This document shows positions 49,141 to 60,349 of a stretch of 64,000 nt of DNA, piece by piece. Origin of the DNA: Nemopilema nomurai (taxonomy: Eukaryota > Cnidaria > Scyphozoa > Rhizostomeae > Rhizostomatidae); NCBI GenBank assembly GCA_003864495.1, contig ML133498.1:209418-273417 (forward strand). The letters run 5' to 3'. A program made the translations under genes and the position numbers. Each line of letters opens with the position of its first letter. Positions within the stretch are counted from its first letter, which is position 1. The notes beneath the pieces were generated by a model. The model made no database searches, was not told the DNA's origin, and worked only from the letters and a program-made list of their open reading frames with translations.

Positions 49141-51840
49141 TTTTCGTTTAAGCTTCGTTTTCGTCCTAGTCTCTTTCCATGCTAGCCTCGATTTGGTGCT
49201 TAAAGCCCTAACCTTTTTTTCGTTTTTGCTCCGTTTCGGCATAGTCTCATTTCCATGCTAGCCTCAATTTGTTGCTAAAAGCCCTAGGCTCAATTTCTAT
49301 TTAGCCTCGATTTCGTCCTTGCCTCGTTTCCATGCTAGTCTCGTTTAGTTGCTAAAAGCCCTAGCCTCATTTTAGTCCTAGCCTTGTTTCCATGCTAGCC
49401 TCGTTTTGGTGCTAACCTCGTTTTGATGCTTAAAACCCTAGCCTTATTTTCGTCCTAACCTCATTTTCATGTTAGCCTTGTTGTGGTGCTAAAAGCTCTA
49501 GTCTCGTTTATGTCCTATACTCGTTTCCATGCTAGCCTTGTTTTGGTGTTGAACGCCCTAGACTCATTTTCGTCCTAACCTCGTTCCCATGCAAGCCTTG
49601 ATTTGGTTCTCAAGTTCTAGCCTCGTTTTCCTCCTAGCCTCATTTTGGTGCTAGAGCCCTAGCCTTATTTCCATGCTAGCCTCGTTTTCATGCTAGCCTC
49701 GTTTTGATGCTTAAAGCCCTAGCCTCATTTTTGTCCTAACCTCGTTTTCATGCTAGCCTTGTTTTGATGCTTAGTCCCTAGCCTCATTTTTTGTCCTAAC
49801 CTCGTTTTCATGCTAACCTCGTTTTCGTCCTTGCCTCATTTCCATGCTTGTCTCGTTTAGTTACTAAAAGCCCTAGCCTCATCTTCGTCCTATTCTTGTT
49901 AACATGCTTCCTAGCGTTGTTTCCATGCAAGCCTCAACTTTGTGCTAGCCTTGTTATTGTGCTAAAAGCCATAGCCTCGTTTTCGTCCAAGACTTGTTTC
50001 CATTTTAGCCTCGTTTTGTTCCTAGCCTCGTTTTGATGCTTAAAGCCCTAGCATCATTTTCGTCCTAACCTCGTTTTCATGCTAGCCTCGTTTTGGTGCT
50101 GAACCCCTAGCCTCGTTTTCGTTCTAAAGCCCTAGCCTCAATTTCGTTCTAACCTCGTTTTCATGCTAGCCTTGTTTTGGTGCTTAAAGCTCTAGCCTCA
50201 TTTTCGTCCTAACTTCATTTCCATGCTAGCCTTGTTTTGGTGCTGAACGCCCTAGCCTCGTTTTTGTCCTAGCCTCGTTTCCATGCTAGCCTCGTTTTGG
50301 TTCTAAAGCCCTAGCCTCGTTTTCCTCCTACCCTTGTTTCCATGCTAGCCTCGTTTCCGTCCTTGCCTCGTTTTCGTCCTAGCCTCGTTACCATGCTAGC
50401 CTCGTTTTGGTGCTAAAAGAAACAGCCTCATTTTCGTTTTAACCTCGTATTAGTCCTAGCCTCGTTTCCAAACTAGCCTCGACTTGGTGCTTAAAACCCA
50501 CTCTCGTTTTCGTTATAGCCTCGTTTTGTCCTAGCCTCGTTTCCATGCCAGCCTCGTTTTGGTTTTAAACCCCTAGCCTCGTTTCCCTCTTAGCCTTGTT
50601 TTCTTGCTAGCCTTGTTTTGATGCTTAAAGCCCTAGCCTCATTTTTGTCCTAACCTCGTTTTCATGCTAGCCTCGTTTTGGTGCTGAACGCCCTAGCCTC
50701 ATTTTCGTCCTAGCCTCGTTTCCATGCTAGCCTCGTTTTGGTTCTAAAGCCCTAGCCTCGTATTCCTTCTAGCCTTGTTTCCATGCTAGCCTCGTTTTTG
50801 TCCTTGCCTCTTTTTCGTCCTAGCCTCGTTTCCATGCTAGCCTCGATTTGGTGCTAAAAGAAACAGCCTCCTTTTCGTTTTAACCTCGTATTTGTCCTAG
50901 CCTCGTTTCCATGCTAGCCTCGTTTTGGTGCTAGCCTCGTTTTGATGCTTAAAGCCCTAGCCTCATTTTTGGTCTAACCTCGTTTCGATGCTAGCCTCGT
51001 TTTGGTGCTAGAGCCCTAGCCTCGTTTTCATCCTAGCCTTATTTCCATGCTAGCCTCGTTTTCGTTCTAGCCTCGTTTCCATGCTAGCCTTGTTTTGGTG
51101 CTAGAGCACTAGCCTCATTTTCGTCCAAGCTTCGTTTAAATTCTATCCTCGTTTTGGTGCAAAAAGCCCTAGCCTTGTTTTCATTTAAGCCTTGTTTTCG
51201 TCCTAGTCTCGTTTCCATGCTAGCCTCGATTTGGTGCTTGGAGCTCTAACCTTTTTTTCGTTTTTTCCCCGTTTCGTCCTAACCTCGTTTTCATGCTAGC
51301 CTCGTTTTGATGCTTAATCCCTAGCCTCATTTTTGTACTAACCTCTTTTTCATGTTAACCTCGTTTTGGTGCTGAACGCCCTAGCCTCGTTTTTCTCCTA
51401 GCCTCGTTTCCATGCTAGCCTCGTTTTGGTTCTAAAGCCCTAGCCTAGTTTTTCTCCTAGCCTTGTTTCCATGCTAGCCTCGTTTTCGTCCTTGCCTCGT
51501 TTTCGTCCTCGCCTCGTTTCCATGCTAGCCTCGTTTTGGTGCTAGAGCCCAAGCCTCGTTTTCGTCCTAGCCTCATTTCCATGCTAAACCCGTTTAGTTA
51601 CTAAAAGCCCTAGCCTCGTCTTCGTCCTAGCCTTCTTTCTATGCTTCCTAGCGTTGTTTCCATGCAAGCCTCAACTTTGTGCTAGCCTTGTTTTTGTGCT
51701 AAAAGCCATAGCCTCGTTTTCGTCCAAGACTTGTTTCCATTTTAGCCTCGTTTTTTTCCTAGCCTCGTTTTGATGCTTAAAGCCCTAGCATCATTTTCGT
51801 CCTAACCTCGTTTTCATGCTAGCCTCGTTTTGGTGTTTAA

Positions 51841-51960
51841 AGCCTCCTCTTTCTAAGCCCTCCCCCTTTTTTTGCCCCCCGTTTCGTCCCTCGTTTCCCC
51901 CCTAAAGCCCTAGCCTCGTTTTCCTCCTAGCCTTTTTTGGTGCTGAACGCCTCGTTTTCG
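51841..51960. other. Scrambled C-rich patch in T2 copy B
   Basis: The interval reads as runs such as CCCTCCCCC and GCCCCCCG that occur nowhere else in the window. It is about 52 bases shorter than the equivalent interval in T1 (8810-8979). The pieces TAAAGCCCTAGCCTCG and CCTTTTTTGGTGC appear in the opposite order to other copies. A local consensus failure is the simplest explanation; a small real rearrangement is the alternative. Confidence 0.7.
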
Positions 51961-52890
51961 TCCTTGCCTCGTTTTCGTCCTAGCCTCGTTTCCATGCTAG
52001 CCTCGTTTTGGTGCTAAAAGAAACAGCCTCATTTTCGTTTTAACCTCGTATTAGTCCTAGCCTCGTTTCCATGCTAGCCTCGACTTGGTGCTTAAAACCC
52101 ACTCTCGTTTTCGTTGTAGCCTCGTTTTGTCCTAGCCTCGTTTCCATGCTAGCCTCGTTTTGATGCTTAATGCCCTAGCCTCATTTTCCTTCTAATCTCG
52201 TTTCATGCAAGCCTTGTTTTGGTGCTTAAAGCTCCAGCCTCATTTTCGTCCTAACTCGTTTCCATGCTAGCCTTGTTTTGGTGCTGAACGCCCTAGCCTC
52301 GTTTTCGTCCTAGACTCGTTTCCATGCTAGTCTCGTTTTGGTGCTAGCCTTGTTTTGATGCCTAAAACCCTAGCCTCATTTTCGTCCTAACCTCGTTTTC
52401 ATGCTAGCCTCGTTTTGATGCTTACTCCCTAGCCTCATTTTTGTACTAACCTCTTTTTCATGCTAACCTCGTTTTGGTGCTGAACGCCCTAGCCTCGTTT
52501 TTGTCCTAGCCTCGTTTCCATGCTAGCCTCGTTTTGGTTCTAAAGCCCTAGCCTAGTTTTCCTCCTAGCCTTGTTTCCATGCCAGCCTCGTTTTCGTCCT
52601 TGCCTCGTTTTCGTCCTATCCTCGTTTCCATGCTAGCCTCGTATTGGTGCTAGAGCCCTAGCCTCGTTTTCGTTCTAGCCTCATTTCCATGCTAGTCTCG
52701 TTTAGTTACTAAAAGCCCTAGCCTCGTCTTCGTCCTAGCCTTGTTAACATGCTTCCTAGCGTTGTTTCCATGCAAGCCTCAACTTTGTGCTAGCCTTGTT
52801 TTTGTGCTAAAAGCCATAGCCTCGTTTTCGTCCAAGACTTGTTTCCATTTTAGCCTCGTTTTGTTCCTAGCCTCGTTTTCATGCTTAAAG

Positions 52891-55800
52891 CCCTAGCATC
52901 ATTTTCGTCCTAACCTCGTTTTCATGCTAGCCTCGTTTTGGTGCTGAACCCCTAGCCTCGTTTTCGTTCTAAAGCCCTAGCCTCAATTTCGTTCTAACCT
53001 CGTTTTCATGCTAGCCTTGTTTTGGTGCTAAAAGAAACAGCCTCATTTTCGTTTTAACCTCGTATTAGTCCTAGCCTCGTTTCCAAACTAGCCTCGATTT
53101 GGTGCTTAAAACCCACTCTCGTTTTCGTTATAGCCTCGTTTTGTCCTAGCCTCGTTTCCATGCCAGCCTCGTTTTGGTTTTAAACCCCTAGCCTCGTTTC
53201 CCTCTTAGCCTTGTTTTCTTGCTGGCCTTGTTTTGATGCTTAAAGCCCTAGCCTCATTTTTGTCCTAACCTCGTTTTCATGCTAGCCTCGTTTTGGTGCT
53301 GAACGCCCTAGCCTCGTTTTCGTCCTAGCCTCGTTTCCATGCTAGCCTCGTTTTGGTTCTAAAGCCCTAGCCTCGTATTCCTCCTAGCCTTGTTTCCATG
53401 CTAGCCTCGTTTTTGTCCTTGCCTCTTTTTTGTCCTAGCCTCGTTTCCATGCTAGCCTCGATATGGTGCTAAAAGAAACAGCCTCCTTTTCGTTTTAACC
53501 TCGTATTTGTCCTAGCCTCGTTTCCATGCTAGCCTCGACTTGGTGCTTAAAACCCACTCTCGTTTTCGTTGTAGCCTCGTTTTGTCCTAGCCTCGTTTCC
53601 ATGCTAGCCTTGTTTTGATGCTTAAAGCTCTAGCCTCATTATCGTCCTAACCTCGTTTCCATGCTAGCCTTGTTTTGGTGCTGAACGCCCTAGCCTCGTT
53701 TTCGTCCTAGACTCGTTTCCATGCTAGCCTCGTTTTGGTGCCAGCCTCGTTTTGATGCTTAAAACCCTAGCCTCATTTTCGTCCTAACCTCGTTTTCATG
53801 CTAGCTTTCTTTTGGTGCTGAAAGCTCTAGCCTCGTTTATGTCCTATACTCGTTTCCATGCTAGCCTCGTTTTGATGCTTAGTCCCTAGCCTCAATTTTT
53901 GTCCTAACCTCGTTTTCATGCTATCCTCGTTTTGATGCAAAAAGCCCTAGCCTTGTTTTCGTTTAAGCTTCGTTTTCGTCCTAGTCTCGTTTCCATGCTA
54001 GCCTCGATTTGGTGCTTAAAGCCCTAACCTTTTTTTCGTTTTTGCTCCGTTTCGGCATAGTCTCATTTCCATGCTAGCCTCAATTTGTTGCTAAAAGCCC
54101 TAGGCTCAATTTCTATTTAGCCTCGATTTCCTCCTTGCCTCGTTTCCATGCTAGTCTCGTTTAGTTGCTAAAAGCCCTAGCCTCATTTTAGTCCTAGCCT
54201 TGTTTCCATGCTAGCCTCGTTTTGGTGCTAGCCTCGTTTTGATGCTTAAAGCCCTAGCCTCATTTTTGGTCTAACCTCGTTTCGATGCTAGCCTCGTTTT
54301 GGTGCTAGAGCACTAGCCTCGTTTTCGTCCTAGCTTCGTTTAAATTCTATCCTCGTTTTGGTGCAAAAAGCCCTAGCCTTGTTTTCGTTTAAGCCTCTAT
54401 TTCGTCCTAGTCTCGTTTCCATGCTAGCCTCGATTTGGTGCTTGAAGCTCTAACCTTTTTTTCGTTTTTTCCCCGTTTCGTCCTTGCCTCGTTACCATGC
54501 TAGTCTCGTTTAGTTGCTAAAAGCCCTAGCCTCATTTTAGTCCTAGCCTCGTTTCCATGCCAGCCTCGTTTTGGTGCTAGCCTCGTTTTGATGCTTAAAG
54601 CACTAGCATCATTTTTGTCCTAACCTCGTTTTCATGCTAACCTTGTTTTGGTGCTGAAAGCTCTAGTCTCGTTTATGTCCTATACTCGTTTCCATGCTAG
54701 CCTCGTTTTTGTGTTGAACGCCCTAGCCTCGTTTTCGTCCTAGCCTCGTTCCAATGCAAGCCTCGTTTTGGTTCTAAAGTTCTAGCATCGTTTTTCTCCT
54801 AGCCTCATTTTGGTGCTAGAGCCCTAGCCTTGTTTCCATGCTAGCCTCGTTTTCATGCTAGCCTCGTTTTGATGCTTAAAGCCCTAGCTTAATTTTTGTC
54901 CTAACCTCGTTTTCATGCTAGCCTTGTTTTGATGCTTAATCCCTAGCCTCATTTTTGTCCTAACCTCGTTCCGATGCAAGCCTCGTTTTGGTTCTAAAGT
55001 TCTAACCTCGTTTTCCTCCTAGCCTTGTTTCATGGCTAGCCTCGTTTTCGTCCTTGTCTCCTTTTCATCCTAGCCTTGTTTCCATGCTAGCCTTGTTTTC
55101 GTTCTTGCCTCGTTTTCGTCCTAGCCTCGTTTTCATGCTAGCCTCGTTTGGGTGCTAGAGCCCTAGCCTCGTTTTCGTCCCAGCTTTGTTTCAATTCTAT
55201 TTTCGTTTTGGTGCTAATAGACACAGCCTCGTTTTCGTTTCAACCTCGTATTTGTCATAGTCTCGTTTCCATGCTAGCCTCAATTTGTTGCTAAAAGCCC
55301 TAGCCTCAATTTCGTTTTAGCCTCGATTTCGTCCTTGCCTCGTTTCCATGCTAGTTTCGTTTAGTTGCTAAAAGCTCTAGCATACTTTTCGTCCTAACCT
55401 CGTTTTCATGCTAGCCTTGTTTTGATGCTTAATCCCTAGCCTCATTTCTTGCCCTAACCTTGTTTTATGCTAACCTCGTTTTGGTGCTGAAAGCCCTAGC
55501 CTCGTTTTCGTCCTTGCCTCATTTCCATGCTAGTCTCGTTTAGTTACTAAAAGCCCTAGCCTCGTCTTCGTCCTAGCCTTCTTTCTATGCTTCCTAGCGT
55601 TGTTTCCATGCAAGCCTCAACTTTGTGCTAGCCTTGTTTTTGTGCTAAAAGCCATAGCCTCGTTTTCGTCCAAGACTTGTTTCCATTTTAGCCTCGTTTT
55701 TTTCCTAGCCTCGTTTTGATGCTTAAAGCCCTAGCATCATTTTCGTCCTAACCTCGTTTTCATGCTAGCCTCGTTTGGTGTTTAAAGCTCTAGCCTCATT

Positions 55801-58800
55801 TTCGTCCTAACCTCGTTTCCATGCTAGCCTTTTTTTGGTGCTGAACGCCCTAGCCTCGTTTTCGTCCTAGCCTCGTTTCCATGCTAGCCTCGTTTTGGTT
55901 CTAAAGCCCTAGCCTCGTTTTCCTCCTAGCCTTGTTTCCATGCTAGCCTCGTTTTCGTCCTTGCCTCGTTTTCGTCCTAGCCTCGTTTCCATGCTAGCCT
56001 CGTTTTGGTTCTAAAGCCCTAGCCTCGTATTCCTCCTAGCCTTGTTTCCATGCTAGCCTCGTTTTTGTCCTTGCCTCTTTTTTGTCCTAGCCTCGTTTCC
56101 ATGCTAGCCTCGATATGGTGCTAAAAGAAACAGCCTCCTTTTCGTTTTAACCTCGTATTTGTCCTAGCCTCGTTTCCATGCTAGCCTCGACTTGGTGCTT
56201 AAAACCCACTCTCGTTTTCGTTGTAGCCTCGTTTTGTCCTAGCCTCGTTTCCATGCTAGCCTTGTTTTGATGCTTAAAGCTCTAGCCTCATTATCGTCCT
56301 AACCTCGTTTCCATGCTAGCCTTGTTTTGGTGCTGAACGCCCTAGCCTCGTTTTCGTCCTAGACTCGTTTCCATGCTAGCCTCGTTTTGGTGCCAGCCTC
56401 GTTTTGATGCTTAAAACCCTAGCCTCATTTTCGTCCTAACCTCGTTTTCATGCTAGCTTTGTTTTGGTGCTGAAAGCTCTAGCCTCGTTTATGTCCTATA
56501 CTCGTTTCCATGCTAGCCTCGTTTTGATGCTTAGTCCCTAGCCTCAATTTTTGTCCTAACCTCGTTTTCATGCTATCCTCGTTTTGATGCAAAAAGCCCT
56601 AGCCTTGTTTTCGTTTAAGCTTCGTTTTCGTCCTAGTCTCGTTTCCATGCTAGCCTCGATTTGGTGCTTAAAGCCCTAACCTTTTTTTCGTTTTTGCTCC
56701 GTTTCGGCATAGTCTCATTTCCATGCTAGCCTCAATTTGTTGCTAAAAGCCCTAGGCTCAATTTCTATTTAGCCTCGATTTCGTCCTTGCCTCGTTTCCA
56801 TGCTAGTCTCGTTTAGTTGCTAAAAGCCCTAGCCTCATTTTAGTCCTAGCCTTGTTTCCATGCTAGCCTCGTTTTCATGCTAGCCTCGTTTTGATGCTTA
56901 AAGCCCTAGCCTCATTTTTGTCCTAACCTCGTTTTCATGCTAGCCTTGTTTTGATGCTTAGTCCCTAGCCTCATTTTTTGTCCTAACCTCGTTTTCATGC
57001 TAGCCTCGTTTTCGTCCTTGCCTCATTTCCATGCTTGTCTCGTTTAGTTACTAAAAGCCCTAGCCTCATCTTCGTCCTATTCTTGTTAACATGCTTCCTA
57101 GCGTTGTTTCCATGCAAGCCTCAACTTTGTGCTAGCCTTGTTATTGTGCTAAAAGCCATAGCCTCGTTTTCGTCCAAGACTTGTTTCCATTTTAGCCTCG
57201 ATTTCGTCCTTGCCTCGTTTTCATGCTAGCCTCGTTTTGGTGCTGAACCCCTAGCCTCGTTTTCGTTCTAAAGCCCTAGCCTCAATTTCGTTCTAACCTC
57301 GTTTTCATGCTAGCCTTGTTTTGGTGCTTAAAGCTCTAGCCTCATTTTCGTCCTAACTTCATTTCCATGCTAGCCTTGTTTTGGTGCTGAACGCCCTAGC
57401 CTCGTTTTTGTCCTAGCCTCGTTTCCATGCTAGCCTCGTTTTGGTTCTAAAGCCCTAGCCTCGTTTTCCTCCTACCCTTGTTTCCATGCTAGCCTCGTTT
57501 CCGTCCTTGCCTCGTTTTCGTCCTAGCCTCGTTACCATGCTAGCCTCGTTTTGGTGCTAAAAGAAACAGCCTCATTTTCGTTTTAACCTCGTATTAGTCC
57601 TAGCCTCGTTTCCAAACCAGCCTCGTTTTGGTTTTAAACCCCTAGCCTCGTTTCCATGCTAGCCTCGTTTTGGTGCTAGCCTCGTTTTGATGCTTAAAGC
57701 CCTAGCCTCATTTTTGGTCTAACCTCGTTTCGATGCTAGCCTCGTTTTGGTGCTAGAGCCCTAGCCTCGTTTTCATCCTAGCCTTATTTCCATGCTAGCC
57801 TCGTTTTCGTTCTAGCCTCGTTTCCATGCTAGCCTTGTTTTGGTGCTAGAGCACTAGCCTCATTTTCGTCCAAGCTTCGTTTAAATTCTATCCTCGTTTT
57901 GGTGCAAAAAGCCCTAGCCTTGTTTTCATTTAAGCCTCGTTTTCGTCCTAGTCTCGTTTCCATGCTAGCCTCGATTTGGTGCTTGGAGCTCTAACCTTTT
58001 TTTCGTTTTTTCCCCGTTTCGTCCTAACCTCGTTTTCATGCTAGCCTCGTTTTGATGCTTAATCCCTAGCCTCATTTTTGTACTAACCTCTTTTTCATGT
58101 TAACCTCGTTTTGGTGCTGAACGCCCTAGCCTCGTTTTTCTCCTAGCCTCGTTTCCATGCTAGCCTCGTTTTGGTTCTAAAGCCCTAGCCTAGTTTTTCT
58201 CCTAGCCTTGTTTCCATGCTAGCCTCGTTTTCGTCCTTGCCTCGTTTTCGTCCTCGCCTCGTTTCCATGCTAGCCTCGTTTTGGTGCTAGAGCCCAAGCC
58301 TCGTTTTCGTCCTAGCCTCATTTCCATGCTAAACTCGTTTAGTTACTAAAAGCCCTAGCCTCGTCTTCGTCCTAGCCTTCTTTCTATGCTTCCTAGCGTT
58401 GTTTCCATGCAAGCCTCAACTTTGTGCTAGCCTTGTTTTTGTGCTAAAAGCCATAGCCTCGTTTTCGTCCAAGACTTGTTTCCATTTTAGCCTCGTTTTT
58501 TTCCTAGCCTCGTTTTGATGCTTAAAGCCCTAGCATCATTTTCGTCCTAACCTCGTTTTCATGCTAGCCTCGTTTTGGTGTTTAAAGCTCTAGCCTCATT
58601 TTCGTCCTAACCTCGTTTCCATGCTAGCCTTTTTTTGGTGCTGAACGCCCTAGCCTCGTTTTCGTCCTAGCCTCGTTTCCATGCTAGCCTCGTTTTGGTT
58701 CTAAAGCCCTAGCCTCGTTTTCCTCCTAGCCTTGTTTCCATGCTAGCCTCGTTTTCGTCCTTGCCTCGTTTTCGTCCTAGCCTCGTTTCCATGCTAGCCT

Positions 58801-60349
58801 CGTTTTGGTGCTAAAAGAAACAGCCTCATTTTCGTTTTAACCTCGTATTAGTCCTAGCCTCGTTTCCATGCTAGCCTCGACTTGGTGCTTAAAACCCACT
58901 CTCGTTTTCGTTGTAGCCTCGTTTTGTCCTAGCCTCGTTTCCATGCTAGCCTCGTTTTGATGCTTAATGCCCTAGCCTCATTTTCCTTCTAATCTCGTTT
59001 TCATGCAAGCCTTGTTTTGGTGCTTAAAGCTCCAGCCTCATTTTCGTCCTAACCTCGTTTCCATGCTAGCCTTGTTTTGGTGCTGAACGCCCTAGCCTCG
59101 TTTTCGTCCTAGACTCGTTTCCATGCTAGCCTCGTTTTGGTGCTAGCCTTGTTTTGATGCCTAAAACCCTAGCCTCATTTTCGTCCTAACCTCGTTTTCA
59201 TGCTAGCCTCGTTTTGATGCTTAATCCCTAGCCTCATTTTTGTACTAACCTCTTTTTCATGCTAACCTCGTTTTGGTGCTGAACGCCCTAGCCTCGTTTT
59301 TGTCCTAGCCTCGTTTCCATGCTAGCCTCGTTTTGGTTCTAAAGCCCTAGCCTAGTTTTCCTCCTAGCCTTGTTTCCATGCCAGCCTCGTTTTCGTCCTT
59401 GCCTCGTTTTCGTCCTATCCTCGTTTCCATGCTAGCCTCGTATTGGTGCTAGAGCCCTAGCCTCGTTTTCGTTCTAGCCTCATTTCCATGCTAGTCTCGT
59501 TTAGTTACTAAAAGCCCTAGCCTCGTCTTCGTCCTAGCCTTGTTAACATGCTTCCTAGCGTTGTTTCCATGCAAGCCTCAACTTTGTGCTAGCCTTGTTT
59601 TTGTGCTAAAAGCCATAGCCTCGTTTTCGTCCAAGACTTGTTTCCATTTTAGCCTCGTTTTGTTCCTAGCCTCGTTTTCATGCTTAAAGCTCCAGCCTCA
59701 TTTTCGTCCTAACCTCGTTTCCATGCTAGCCTTGTTTTGGTGCTGAACGCCCTAGCCTCGTTTTCGTCCTAGACTCGTTTCCATGCTAGCCTCGTTTTGG
59801 TGCTAGCCTTGTTTTGATGCCTAAAACCCTAGCCTCATTTTCGTCCTAACCTCGTTTTCATGCTAGCCTCGTTTTGATGCTTAATCCCTAGCCTCATTTT
59901 TGTACTAACCTCTTTTTCATGCTAACCTCGTTTTGGTGCTGAACGCCCTAGCCTCGTTTTTGTCCTAGCCTCGTTTCCATGCTAGCCTCGTTTTGGTTCT
60001 AAAGCCCTAGCCTAGTTTTCCTCCTAGCCTTGTTTCCATGCCAGCCTCGTTTTCGTCCTTGCCTCGTTTTCGTCCTATCCTCGTTTCCATGCTAGCCTCG
60101 TATTGGTGCTAGAGCCCTAGCCTCGTTTTCGTTCTAGCCTCATTTCCATGCTAGTCTCGTTTAGTTACTAAAAGCCCTAGCCTCGTCTTCGTCCTAGCCT
60201 TGTTAACATGCTTCCTAGCGTTGTTTCCATGCAAGCCTCAACTTTGTGCTAGCCTTGTTTTTGTGCTAAAAGCCATAGCCTCGTTTTCGTCCAAGACTTG
60301 TTTCCATTTTAGCCTCGTTTTGTTCCTAGCCTCGTTTTCATGCTTAAAG
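52891..60349. repeat. Higher-order block T3, copy B
   Basis: This block shows the same three shortenings as 20932-30145, but only the ordinary pair of 441-bp units (starts at 53023 and 53464) in place of six successive starts. From 53464 it follows copy A at an offset of 30199-30200 to the end. Its tail equals the T1 tail, with the 660-bp duplication at 59021-60349. Confidence 0.83.
59021..60349. repeat. 660-bp tandem duplication, T3 copy B
   Basis: TGCTTAAAGCTCCAGCC starts at 59021 and 59681, and TTGTTAACATGC at 59540 and 60200, each 660 apart. The duplication therefore occurs at the end of every T1 and T3 block but of no T2 block. Confidence 0.9.

Larger units (their letters stand above)
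40730..52890. repeat. Higher-order block T2, copy B (longest block)
   Basis: At 12.16 kb this is the longest block. It matches 10582-20931, including the T2-specific marks near 41309, 43282 and 43595. It has a 12-13 base loss near 41718 (CGTCCTAAATGCTAGCC). It contains three internal block-start motifs, at 40730, 47846 and 50046, so part of it reads as two short sub-blocks of 2.2 kb and 2.8 kb. About 1.8 kb around 47.37-49.14 kb has no counterpart in copy A. The tail contains the anomalous 51841-51960 patch. Confidence 0.82.
30146..60349. repeat. 30-kb super-repeat, copy B (T1-T2-T3)
   Basis: This is the second copy of the three-block series, with blocks starting at 30146, 40730 and 52891. 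It shares block-specific variants with copy A. T1 blocks share a shortened TAGTTGAAAAGCCC (near 1848 and 31994). T2 blocks share CACAGGCTCG (near 13144 and 43282). T3 blocks share the same 2.7-kb internal loss. Copy B carries about 1.8 kb in its T2 block that copy A lacks, only two 441-bp units at the start of T3, and a scrambled C-rich patch at 51841-51960. It ends where the next block begins at 60350. Confidence 0.85.

Noticed and set aside
30146..60349. Simple artificial duplication of a 30-kb contig segment
   Set aside because: The two copies differ by scattered substitutions, a 4 x 441-bp difference, a 12-13 base loss near 41.72 kb and other small changes, so they are not the same sequence entered twice. 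Assembly problems are still likely at 17.06-21.43 kb and 51.84-51.96 kb.
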